Source: CBDCWT01 sp965223305
GTDB lineage: Bacteria; Planctomycetota; Planctomycetia; Pirellulales; Pirellulaceae
Direction of reading: 5' to 3'
Assembly (NCBI GenBank): GCA_965223305.1
Contig: CBDCWT010000036.1
Location: forward strand, 207,299 to 271,298
DNA: 64,000 nucleotides
Shown: in pieces, positions 1-7,859 of the stretch
How positions within the stretch are numbered: the first letter of the stretch is position 1
How the letters are laid out: each line of letters starts with the position of its first letter
Notes under the pieces: generated by a model
The model's database searches: none
What the model saw: the letters and a program-made list of their open reading frames with translations, nothing else
What the model was told of the DNA's origin: nothing
Translations under genes and position numbers: made by a program

Positions 1-429
1 TCGGTCAGTTACCAAGTCTATTGGCGGTCGCTGCCGCGAGACGATGCGGGAGCACTCGGGATCGAGTTGATCGTCTCGGCGCAGACCGACCGGCTTGACG
101 CAGACCCGTCGATCAAGGTGCGTAGCGAACTTGCGCCCGGCGAGCTGCAATCGGGCCCAGGGTGGCATCTCGTGCGGCTAGACGAGGCACCGTTCAGTTA
201 TCTCGAGATGGCCGAGGCATCCAACCTCCTCGGAACCGAAGCCGAGGCGGATTCCTCGCCGTCGGGTACCACAGTGCTTGTGCACCAGCTGTTTCCCGGG
301 CGTTTGGAAAAGGGTGTGATTCGCCGCGCCCGCCTGCGAGCCTACATGTTTCCCACCGCAATTGAAGCGGCGGCCGTCGCAGAGATCTACGCGGCCTTCG
401 CAAATTTGGCGCCGCCTTTGACGACTTGA
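1..429 (+). CDS. 3' part of an unrecognised protein gene, cut by the window start
   Basis: The frame is open from the first base to a TGA at 427-429. It encodes about 142 residues with no stop, so the true start lies upstream of the window; the TTG at 67 is only an internal candidate. The visible part is acidic to neutral and soluble-looking, with no membrane segment or cysteine motif. It begins SVSYQVYWRSLPRDD and ends FANLAPPLTT. I do not recognise a family. It could be the C-terminal domain of a larger exported or regulatory protein. The gene stops just before a 176-bp repeat element and is convergent with the DUF1501 gene. Confidence 0.55.
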   Translation, partial: SVSYQVYWRSLPRDDAGALGIELIVSAQTDRLDADPSIKVRSELAPGELQSGPGWHLVRLDEAPFSYLEMAEASNLLGTEAEADSSPSGTTVLVHQLFPGRLEKGVIRRARLRAYMFPTAIEAAAVAEIYAAFANLAPPLTT

Positions 430-460
430 GTCAAAGCTTGAGCTCGCGCGGGCTACGCTA

Positions 461-636
461 ACCCGGATTATTCATGAAGATCGTCGCGAGAGGTTGTAAG
501 TACGTTCGTGGCAAGGAAGGCGAGCAATTCTTCCGCAGGCGTATTGAAGCAATACGTCGAGGGAGGATTGTGAAGCATGACGAAGCCACGGATGGACTTA
601 CGACCTCGCAGTAGATCGCTCATGAATAATTCGGGC
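461..636 (+). repeat. 176-bp TA-flanked palindromic element, copy 1
   Basis: A 176-bp unit with near-identical copies at 18776-18951, 33752-33927 and, inverted, at 55134-55309. The two ends are imperfect inverted repeats of about 40 bp: ACCCGGATTATTCATGA at the left and TCATGAATAATTCGGGC at the right. A TA dinucleotide lies directly outside each end (459-460, 637-638). It has no coding capacity. Small size, inverted ends and TA flanks fit a MITE of the Tc1/mariner-IS630 type. The right end supplies the last codons and stop of the DUF1501 gene on the other strand. Confidence 0.85.
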
Positions 637-2103
637 TAACAGCTGGTGCACCACCTTCCCGCCTTGGTCGGTCAGCCTCACGTTCAATCCCTTGAACCGA
701 TGTGTAAATCGCAGATGGTCGAAGCCGAACAGGTGCAGCAGTGTGGCATGGAGGTCGTTGATGTGGACCGGGTCTTTGACGACCGACCAGCCCATCTCGT
801 CGGTCTCGCCGTAGACCTGTCCGCCCCGTATTCCACCTCCGGCCAGAAAGACGCTGAACGCCGCGGGGTGATGATCTCTGCCGACTTTGGTTGGTTGGTT
901 TCCGCCACGGTTCTCCCAGAGGGGCGTGCGCCCGAACTCGCCTGCGAAGACGACCAGCGTTGAGTCGAGCATCCCGCGCCGCTTAAGATCTCGGATGAGT
1001 GCAGCGACGGGTTGGTCCGCCATCTGCGCGTTGTAACCAAGCTCTTCATCGATGTTGCTGTGGTGATCCCAGGAAGCGTGTAGCAGTGTCACAAACCTGA
1101 CTCCCCGTTCGACTAAACGACGTGCCAGCAGGCAATTCGTCGAGAACTGCTGGTAAACATGGGGACCGCCGCCGCGGTATTTGTGCTTATCTGGTTCGCG
1201 ACGAGTCACGCCATAGTCGTCTAGTGTGGCTTGCGTTTCACCACTCAGATCGATCAGCTCCGGAGCGGCTGCCTGCATGCGATAGGCCAGCTCGTACGAT
1301 GAAATCCTGCTTTGGATTTCCACATCCCCGAGGTGCTCATACCGCCGCTTGTTCAAGCTCGAGAGGGTCCGCAGCGCGGCCAACTGGGTTTCTGCGTCGA
1401 TGCCCGGCGGACTGTTCAAGTTGAGCACCGGTTCTCCTTGATTTCTAAACACAACTCCTTCATAGGTCGAAGGCAGAAAGCCACTGGACCAGTTTGAAAC
1501 GCCGCCGCTGCTGCCACGCCCTGCGGTAAGCACGACGTAGCCCGGCAAATTCTCAGACTCACTCCCTAACCCATACGTCAGCCAGGAGCCGAGGCTCGGG
1601 CGGCCGAAACGAGGCACGCCGCTGCAGAGCATCAGTTGAGCGGGGTGGTGATTGAAAGCATCAGTGTGCATGGAACGGATGAGCGTCATCTCGTCAGCAC
1701 ATGCGCCGATGTTTGGCAGGAAATCGGAAAACTCCGTGCCGCATTGACCGTACTTCTTGAAGGCTCGTCTGCTGCCGGCGAGCACCGCAGTTTCTTTCTT
1801 GACGAACGCGAAACGGATGTTCTCGACCAGCGAAGCTGGGGGCTTCTGGCCATGCAGCTCCCGCAACTTTGGCTTCGGATCGAAAAGGTCGATGTGGCTG
1901 GGGGCGCCAGCCGGAAGAATGAAAATGCATTGCCGCGCGGTGGGCGTGTGCGGTGGTCGTCTGGCAGCCAACGGGTTGGCTGGGCCAGTATCGCCCAACA
2001 CGCGGTCGTGCTCTAACAACATCGTCAGCGCCGCCGCGCCTAGGCCCGAGGCGGTCGAAGTGAAGAACTCCCGGCGAGTTTTTTGCCAGTGCTCCTGTCG
2101 CAT
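598..2103 (-). CDS. DUF1501 family exported protein (sulfatase-like fold)
   Basis: A 501-residue protein. The N-terminus has a twin-arginine-like signal (KTRREFFTSTASGLGAAALTMLL, residues 9-31), so export by Tat is likely. The body carries DUF1501 features: an SHIDLFDPKP segment near residue 70, HTDAFNHHPAQLMLCSG near 146, and FAGEFGRTP plus GRDHHP in the last third. The family is distantly related to alkaline phosphatase/sulfatase enzymes, but its reaction is not established. The start lies 4 bp after the stop of the DUF1553 gene, the usual planctomycete arrangement, so the two are probably one operon and act together outside the cytoplasm. The last 14 residues (about LARIIHERSTARS) and the stop are read from the adjacent mobile repeat, so the native C-terminus has probably been replaced. 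Confidence 0.93.
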   Translation of the reverse strand: MRQEHWQKTRREFFTSTASGLGAAALTMLLEHDRVLGDTGPANPLAARRPPHTPTARQCIFILPAGAPSHIDLFDPKPKLRELHGQKPPASLVENIRFAFVKKETAVLAGSRRAFKKYGQCGTEFSDFLPNIGACADEMTLIRSMHTDAFNHHPAQLMLCSGVPRFGRPSLGSWLTYGLGSESENLPGYVVLTAGRGSSGGVSNWSSGFLPSTYEGVVFRNQGEPVLNLNSPPGIDAETQLAALRTLSSLNKRRYEHLGDVEIQSRISSYELAYRMQAAAPELIDLSGETQATLDDYGVTRREPDKHKYRGGGPHVYQQFSTNCLLARRLVERGVRFVTLLHASWDHHSNIDEELGYNAQMADQPVAALIRDLKRRGMLDSTLVVFAGEFGRTPLWENRGGNQPTKVGRDHHPAAFSVFLAGGGIRGGQVYGETDEMGWSVVKDPVHINDLHATLLHLFGFDHLRFTHRFKGLNVRLTDQGGKVVHQLLARIIHERSTARS

Positions 2104-2107
2104 GCCT

Positions 2108-4684
2108 CTATTCCCTCGAAATAAACTCGTCCAGATTCAGAAGCGTGCGACCGACCACAACCCACGCCGCCAAGTCCGCCAATTCGTAGTGAGCGGTAGG
2201 TGCTGGGTTGCCGACCGCGCCTCGAGCGGCCGCTGCGTCGTCTAAGAACTTCTCTCGCTGGCTGCGGAAGAGCTTGACCAGATCGGCCCATTCGGCTGCA
2301 GTCGGGTTTCGTGCCAAGCAGAGTTGAAAAGCGAAACGGGTACCCGCCCGCGCCGAACCAATCTCGCGCGTCTGGTCGCGGCAGCCGGCTTGTATTCGGC
2401 GGGCGAGCGCCTGGGCGCAAGAGAAAAAGACCGGATCGTTCCACAGGGTGAGTGCTTGCAGGGGAGTGTTGCTGAGGCTCCGCTGCGCGCAACAGATGTT
2501 GGAATCAGGTGAGTCAAACGTCATCAACATCGGATATGGCGAGGTGCGCTGAAAGAACGTGTAGAGACCGCGCCGGTAGGCATCCCCACCGTCACTTACC
2601 TGCCACTTGGCGCTGTTGGCATAAGTCAGGCCGGCGTACTCTGCAGGTTGATGGGGCCGGACGCTCGGGCCGCCGATGCGTGGGTCCAACAGGCCGCTCA
2701 CTGACAACGCCAAGTCCCGTATCACCTCTGCTTCCACCCGCCGGCGGCTCTGCCGCGCCAGCAACTCGTTCTCAGGGTCCTCATCCCGCAGCTCCGGACG
2801 GCTCGCTGAAGACTGGCGGTAGGTGGTCGACATCACGACAGTGCGGACAAACCGCTTGACGCTCCACCCCTGACGCACGAATTCGGCCGCCAACCAATCC
2901 AGTAGTCGTGGATGCGACGGCAGATCACCCTGCGTTCCCAAGTCGTCCACTGACTTGACGATCGGTCTGCCGAACAACCGCTGCCAACAACGGTTGACAG
3001 CGACGCGGGCGGTCAGCGGATGCTCGGCACTCACCGCCCACCGAGCCAAATCTAGTCGATCTGCCCGAGCTCCGCGCGGCGCCAGTGGCGGTAACACTTG
3101 CGGCGTCGACCGCTCGACCGGCCGCCCCGGGTTCAGGAAGTCACCGCGCAGGTGAATCCTGGTCTGCCGGGCCGGCGAGCGTTCCGCAACTGCGCGAGCC
3201 ATGACCTTCGGTGGAGCGAGTTTCTGGTGAGCGGCTACGCGGTCGCGAAGTCTCTTGAGCTCGGTGTCGATTCCCCGATAGTAGTCAGCGATCTGTTGGA
3301 GTTGCTTGGCGTTGCGATCCTGGCGAGCAGTCGCCAACGCCGCACTAACGTGCGTCGGCACAGCAGTCTTGCCGTTAGGCGGATCGACTTGTCGTGCAGC
3401 CTCCCACTCAGCTTGGGCCGCCGGCAACCGTGTTGCTTCGTAGTCCTTCAGTTCCATGACCAGCGGCTGATGCTCAGCCTCGAAAGCGGCCTGCCTAGCC
3501 GCGGCCCGCTCGTAGTCGATCGGCAGCGGAGCCTCGACTTCGGTTTCTTGAATGTCATTGAAGAAAGCGTACAGCGAATAGAACTCTTGTTGGGTCAGTG
3601 GGTCGTACTTGTGGGAGTGACACTGAGCACAGCCGACGGTCATGCCAAGCCAGATGGAACCAAAAGTGTTGGTGCGATCGACTGTCTTCTTGACCCGATC
3701 CTCCTCACGATCGACGCCTCCCTCGGTGTTGTGCAAGGTGTTGCGGTGAAAGCCGCTGGCCACCTGCTGCTCGCGGGTGGCGTTGGGCAGCATGTCCCCC
3801 GCTAGCTGTTCCACCGAGAACTGGTCATAAGGCTGATCGGCGTTGATCGAGGAGATGACCCAGTTACGGTACCGCCATGCATGGGGGCGCGGCCGATCTT
3901 TTTCGTAGCCGTCACTGTCCGCGTAGCGGGCCAGGTCCAGCCAGTGCCGCGCCCAGCGTTCACCGAAGTGTGGAGACGCCAGTAGCCGATCGACCAACCG
4001 ATCGTAGGCGTCCGGTCTGGTATCTGCCAGGAATTGGCGGACCTGTTCGGGAGTCGGTGGAAGACCCAGCAGGTCGAGACACAGTCGTCGTAGGAGCGTG
4101 ACTCGATCAGCTTCGATCGCGGGCGCTACACCTTGGCTCTCCAGGCGCGCCAGCACAAAGGCGTCGACGGAATTTCGAGACCACTGGACGTCCCGAACAG
4201 CTGGTACCTTCGCAGCAGCCAGCGGTTGGAAGGACCAGTGGCGACTGCGGCTCACATCTCCGGAATCGGCGGGCCATTCAGCCCCTTGGTCGATCCAATC
4301 ACGGAGCAATGCCACCTGCTGTTCCGAGAGCGGGGTCCCCTCTCCTTGGGGGGGCATGATGCTCACGACTTCGTCGCGCCCCTGGACAATAGCGATCAGC
4401 CGGCTCGCGGCGCTGTCGCCCGGCACGATCACCGGGCCCATGTCGCCTCCCACGAGAGCCCGTCGTTTGGCATCCAGGCGCAGCCCCGACTCTTGTTTTT
4501 CCAAGCCGTGGCAGGAATAGCAGGTGGTCCGCAGAATCGGCTGAATCTGTGAACGAAAGTCGACCTTTTGGGTCGCGTCAGCTCGCGGTTGCAACGGCTG
4601 GGGTTTGTTCGATCGATCGTTCGATCGAACCGCCGCGGGAAAAAGGGCGAGTGCGCAACACACGACCAAGCAGCGTTGAAACAT
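2108..4684 (-). CDS. PSCyt1-DUF1549-DUF1553 exported cytochrome-type protein
   Basis: An 858-residue planctomycete-type protein. A Sec signal peptide is visible (residues 1-21, MFQRCLVVCCALALFPAAVRS). A PSCyt1 cytochrome c-like domain follows, with a CYSCH heme site at 55-59 and a conserved RLDAKRRAL...GGDMGPVIVPG stretch. DUF1549 follows, with FGERWARHWLDLARYADSDGYEKD and a second CxxCH (GCAQCHSHKYDP). The C-terminal DUF1553 has PLTARVAVNRCWQRLFG, TFDSPDSN and SNTPLQALTLWNDP. Proteins of this class are paired with DUF1501 proteins and are thought to act on complex polysaccharides or in surface redox chemistry, but this is unproven. It is the first gene of the pair with the downstream DUF1501 gene. 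Confidence 0.94.
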   Translation of the reverse strand: MFQRCLVVCCALALFPAAVRSNDRSNKPQPLQPRADATQKVDFRSQIQPILRTTCYSCHGLEKQESGLRLDAKRRALVGGDMGPVIVPGDSAASRLIAIVQGRDEVVSIMPPQGEGTPLSEQQVALLRDWIDQGAEWPADSGDVSRSRHWSFQPLAAAKVPAVRDVQWSRNSVDAFVLARLESQGVAPAIEADRVTLLRRLCLDLLGLPPTPEQVRQFLADTRPDAYDRLVDRLLASPHFGERWARHWLDLARYADSDGYEKDRPRPHAWRYRNWVISSINADQPYDQFSVEQLAGDMLPNATREQQVASGFHRNTLHNTEGGVDREEDRVKKTVDRTNTFGSIWLGMTVGCAQCHSHKYDPLTQQEFYSLYAFFNDIQETEVEAPLPIDYERAAARQAAFEAEHQPLVMELKDYEATRLPAAQAEWEAARQVDPPNGKTAVPTHVSAALATARQDRNAKQLQQIADYYRGIDTELKRLRDRVAAHQKLAPPKVMARAVAERSPARQTRIHLRGDFLNPGRPVERSTPQVLPPLAPRGARADRLDLARWAVSAEHPLTARVAVNRCWQRLFGRPIVKSVDDLGTQGDLPSHPRLLDWLAAEFVRQGWSVKRFVRTVVMSTTYRQSSASRPELRDEDPENELLARQSRRRVEAEVIRDLALSVSGLLDPRIGGPSVRPHQPAEYAGLTYANSAKWQVSDGGDAYRRGLYTFFQRTSPYPMLMTFDSPDSNICCAQRSLSNTPLQALTLWNDPVFFSCAQALARRIQAGCRDQTREIGSARAGTRFAFQLCLARNPTAAEWADLVKLFRSQREKFLDDAAAARGAVGNPAPTAHYELADLAAWVVVGRTLLNLDEFISRE

Positions 4685-4806
4685 CGTGGCCCTCGAGTGT
4701 TCTCAACAGTTTAGTCAGACCGAACCTGCGCGGTCAAACAGACGTCTACCTGCCCGCAGCGGTCGTTTTGTGGTATACAGCGGATGCCACTCGTCCCGTC
4801 CGTTTA

Positions 4807-4860
4807 GCCTGGATGATTCACGAAGTTCGTCGCAACAGATCGCTCGTAAGTAATCCGGGC
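4807..4860 (+). repeat. 54-bp internally deleted relative of the 176-bp TA element
   Basis: This keeps both end motifs of the 176-bp family (GGATGATTCACGAAG at the left, CAGATCGCTCGTAAGTAATC then CGGGC at the right) but lacks the middle 120 bp. TA flanks remain at 4805-4806 and 4861-4862. It is diverged from the full copies, so it is probably older. It lies in the 354-bp gap between the divergent DUF1553 and amidohydrolase genes; I see nothing else definite in that gap. Confidence 0.6.
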
Positions 4861-5038
4861 TAGCGACGTGGAGCCGCTTCTTCGCAGGAAGGAGTTAAGA
4901 CGAAACTTCGCGGCGGACCGTGCTTGTGCTGGTAGCCGACTGCCGCCACTTCCGCAGTGATGACGGCTTGCAGTCATTCGCCGCCGCCTCTGCGCCATCC
5001 CACTCCATTCAAAACCTACCACACGCAACGAGTCTTCC

Positions 5039-6322
5039 ATGTCAGATACCTTACGCACGCGGATATTCGATCAACTGGACTCCATCAACTTGGTCGATCC
5101 GCATACCCATATCGATGCTCTGCGGCCGGCAGCCGAGAATCTAGCGGACATCCTTGGTTATCACTACTACACCGAGCTGGCGCATTCTGCGGGACTGCCC
5201 AAACGCGACATTGAGGACGTCGAGCTGAGCCCGAAAGAGAAGGTCGGTCGGTTGATCGCGAATCTGGGACCCCTCGACAACACCGTTCAGTACAGTTGGT
5301 TTGTCGAGATGTGCCAAGTCCTCTTCGACTTCCCCGGCGACCGAGTGGGGACCGATGATTGGGAGGAACTATACGATAAGGCCGAGCAGAAGATGCAGGC
5401 TCCCGACTGGGCCACTCAAGTTCTCCGGCAGAGCAAGCTGGACGCGGTATTCCTGACGAACAATTTCGATGATGCGTTGGAGGGCTTCGACACGAGCATC
5501 TATGTGCCCTGCCTGCGCGCCGACGACCTCGTCTTTCATTTGCACCGTGAGGAAGTTCGCTCGCGCCTCGAATCGTGCACGGGACAGACTTGTGCGACCA
5601 CACGATCTCTGCGAGGTGCGATCGGCGCACTCTTCCAACACTTCACCCAAAAAAGTGCAAAGGCCTGCGCAATTTCTTTGCCGCCCGATTTTGCACCCGC
5701 CCGAGTTTCCGAGCGGCAGGCCGCAACAGCCATCGAAGCGATCTGCCGGCACGGTGTGGAAGCAGACGGGGGAGACCGCCTCGCCGCCGCGCATTTCGTG
5801 TTTTGGACGCTGGCGGAGTTTTGTGCCGAGTTCAATCTGCCTTTTGACTTGATGATTGGCGTCAACCGGGCCGTTTACCCGGGTGGCGTCTATCAAGGCC
5901 AAGACCTATACGATAGCCGCGTCTCATTGATTCAATACAGCGAGCTGTTTAACTGTTTTCCTCAGGTGACGTTCCCGATCTCGGTTTTGGCCAGCGTCAC
6001 GAATCAAGAGTTGACCAGCTACGCTTGGATCTTTCCCAACGTGGTAACCAACGGCCATTGGTGGTACTCGAACACACCTACCTTCATCGAACACGACGCC
6101 GCAGCGCGGTTGGAGGCGGTTCCGCGTACCAAACAGATCGGCTACTACAGCGACATGTACAAATTGGAGTTCGCGCTCCCCAAATTTGCTATGTACAAGC
6201 GGATCCTTGCCAAGATCCTGAGCGAACGATTTGTCGTGGATCGCCGCTGGAGCGAAGAACGGGCCGTCGAGCTGGGAGTGCAAGTGCTGCGCGGCAACGT
6301 CGAGCGGGTATTTGACGTGTGA
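5039..6322 (+). CDS. Uronate isomerase-like amidohydrolase
   Basis: A 427-residue protein starting MSDTLRTRIFDQLDSINLVDPHTHID. The HTHID motif at about residues 22-26 is the metal-binding HxH of the amidohydrolase superfamily. The sequence after it (LADILGYHYYTELAHSAGL) resembles UxaC glucuronate isomerases, as does the C-terminal YYSDMYKLEFALPKFAMYKRIL region. Known UxaC enzymes interconvert glucuronate/fructuronate or galacturonate/tagaturonate; planctomycetes carry divergent members of unknown substrate. No signal peptide is seen, so it is cytoplasmic. It stands alone, convergent with the SGNH gene, with a repeat hairpin region after its stop that could act as a terminator. Confidence 0.78.
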   Translation: MSDTLRTRIFDQLDSINLVDPHTHIDALRPAAENLADILGYHYYTELAHSAGLPKRDIEDVELSPKEKVGRLIANLGPLDNTVQYSWFVEMCQVLFDFPGDRVGTDDWEELYDKAEQKMQAPDWATQVLRQSKLDAVFLTNNFDDALEGFDTSIYVPCLRADDLVFHLHREEVRSRLESCTGQTCATTRSLRGAIGALFQHFTQKSAKACAISLPPDFAPARVSERQAATAIEAICRHGVEADGGDRLAAAHFVFWTLAEFCAEFNLPFDLMIGVNRAVYPGGVYQGQDLYDSRVSLIQYSELFNCFPQVTFPISVLASVTNQELTSYAWIFPNVVTNGHWWYSNTPTFIEHDAAARLEAVPRTKQIGYYSDMYKLEFALPKFAMYKRILAKILSERFVVDRRWSEERAVELGVQVLRGNVERVFDV

Positions 6323-6345
6323 CGGTGCTCTGGCAACGCTGCCTA

Positions 6346-6496
6346 ACAGCCTGTTGATTTTCTCAACGGGCTGCCGCATCACAGGGATGTGATGCCAAAT
6401 CAGCGACGTAAGTCGTTGATTTGCGAGCCGCGAAGAACTCTGTTCTGAGCTTGGTGAGGTTGAAAAACGCCAGGACGGCGTTTTTCAACAGGCAGC
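6346..6496 (+). repeat. Second MITE-like palindromic element (CAGCCTGTTGA family)
   Basis: An element of about 150 bp between convergent genes. Its ends are inverted: ACAGCCTGTTGATTTTCTCA at the left and GTTTTTCAACAGGCAGC at the right, with TA just outside each (6344-6345, 6497-6498). Inside are further palindromes: CATCACAGGGATGTGATG, a stem around AAATCAGCGACGTAAGTCG, and GAAAAACGCCAGGACGGCG followed by TTTTTC. A truncated inverted copy of about 110 bp lies at 48718-48827. It carries no ORF. The stems could also end transcription of both flanking genes. Confidence 0.75.
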
Positions 6497-6502
6497 TAAA
6501 TC

Positions 6503-7678
6503 TCACTCGGCGACGACCAAAGCATAGACGACATCCAGCATCCTTTGCGCGACGAGTTCCGCGCCGGCGGGCGTGAGATGGCAGTAGTCGATGTAGAGAT
6601 CGCGGTCTTGGGAATTCTCTCCAGCCAGTTCGCCGATGTCGTGGAACGGGATCGTGTATTCCTCGAACAGCGCTGGCAGCTGCGCGCGGATCGCTTGCAT
6701 GCGTTCCGATCGGTTCGGAGTGGTGTGTTGCACCGTGATCCGGCGTAGCTCCTGGTCCGCAGGGCTGAGATGCGACTCTTGCTCCAATAGGATCTCCGGT
6801 TGCAGGAACACGCAGTGGTGATAGCCCGCATATTCACCCAAGCGGTGAATTTGCCAGAGGTCGAGGAGATAGCTTTGCCGCGCCACGTCCATCGCACTCA
6901 AGGGCGATCGCTGCACCGGCCTACTAGGTGTGTGAATCAACGGTTGATCGACTTTGCGGTACCAAGAGCGACGAAATAGACGTTCCACGAGATTAAAGAA
7001 GTTGGAATAGGGCGCCAGAGCGCGGGTGGTGGTCAACGCACTCATGTAGAAAGTGCGGCCGTTATACTGATCGATCAAGATGGACGTCGAGTAGGCGTAC
7101 TGGTTCCAACGATCTTCGAGCGTCTCGGCATAGAAATCGTTGTGACCGTCGAGGTTGACGACCACATCTGGTTGGTATGCCAGCAACGCCGAGTTGAGAT
7201 AGATCAGATGATGGAAGGTGTGGTACGCGGAGACGCCTGCGTTGATCACTTCAACTTGCACGGCATGGCTCTCAGCCTGCAGCCGCTGGTTAAGGAACCG
7301 CTCGAGGTGGTACGTGATCGTCTCGTCGTTGGCCAAGGCGGGCCGTTCCGGATAGGGTGCTCGCGAGCCGATTCCATACAGCGCAGAAGTTCCTAGCACC
7401 AGCACGCGTACCGTGCCGCTCGGCTTCTGTAGTTCGAGAGGGCGGCTGTGGCGAAAGCCGTCGTCCGAGTGAAGCTTGTCACGCGCTGCCTCCGACAGTT
7501 GGAAGACTGGATTGAGCCGATGATTGCGGTGAGCGTCGAAGAGATGGGTCTCGGAACGAATGACATCGGGCTGTTCTGCCAGGATGCGCACTCCCACGAA
7601 TGAGAGCACCTCTAGCAACAAGGCGCCCAGCAGTGCCGCGGATAAGGTGAACATCAGTCGTTTACGGCGTGCATTCAT
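6503..7678 (-). CDS. Membrane-anchored SGNH/GDSL hydrolase
   Basis: A 391-residue protein from the ATG at 7676-7678; an upstream in-frame ATG at 7741 would add 21 residues read from repeat DNA and is not favoured. The start is followed by MNARRKRLMFTLSAALLGA, a signal or anchor segment. SGNH blocks are visible: VLVLGTSALYGIG (block I; the nucleophile Ser is in GTS), NAGVSAYHTF (block II/III region), VVNLDGHNDFY (block V-like Asn), and DYCHLTPAGAELVA near the end (Asp-x-x-His pair). Members hydrolyse esters on lipids or polysaccharides, often as O-acetyl esterases in envelope glycan pathways. No partner gene is adjacent. It is convergent with the amidohydrolase. Confidence 0.85.
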   Translation of the reverse strand: MNARRKRLMFTLSAALLGALLLEVLSFVGVRILAEQPDVIRSETHLFDAHRNHRLNPVFQLSEAARDKLHSDDGFRHSRPLELQKPSGTVRVLVLGTSALYGIGSRAPYPERPALANDETITYHLERFLNQRLQAESHAVQVEVINAGVSAYHTFHHLIYLNSALLAYQPDVVVNLDGHNDFYAETLEDRWNQYAYSTSILIDQYNGRTFYMSALTTTRALAPYSNFFNLVERLFRRSWYRKVDQPLIHTPSRPVQRSPLSAMDVARQSYLLDLWQIHRLGEYAGYHHCVFLQPEILLEQESHLSPADQELRRITVQHTTPNRSERMQAIRAQLPALFEEYTIPFHDIGELAGENSQDRDLYIDYCHLTPAGAELVAQRMLDVVYALVVAE

Positions 7679-7680
7679 AG

Positions 7681-7835
7681 TAGCAGGCACGCTCCGCGTG
7701 CCGTCCGCTTCTTGAAAGTGAGCTTGAAGGTTACGGCACACGGAGTGTGCCTACTACGTTGAACGGTCACGGCACACGGAGTGTGTGCCTACTTCTACTT
7801 TGTGGTTACGGCACACGGAGTGTGCCTACTACTTT
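7681..7835. repeat. Cluster of GGCACACGGAGTGTGCC palindromes
   Basis: The gap upstream of the SGNH gene holds one GGCACGCTCCGCGTGCC palindrome followed by three nearly identical units containing GGCACACGGAGTGTGCC or a slightly extended form, spaced by unrelated short sequence ending in CTACT. These are small foldback units typical of planctomycete intergenic DNA. The spacing is irregular and the unit is a palindrome, so it is not a CRISPR array. Confidence 0.8.
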
Positions 7836-7859
7836 GGCCCACGGTTGTAGAACCTATGT

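Noticed and set aside
7681..7835. Possible CRISPR array
   Set aside because: Units are palindromic, irregularly spaced and few, with no cas genes nearby.
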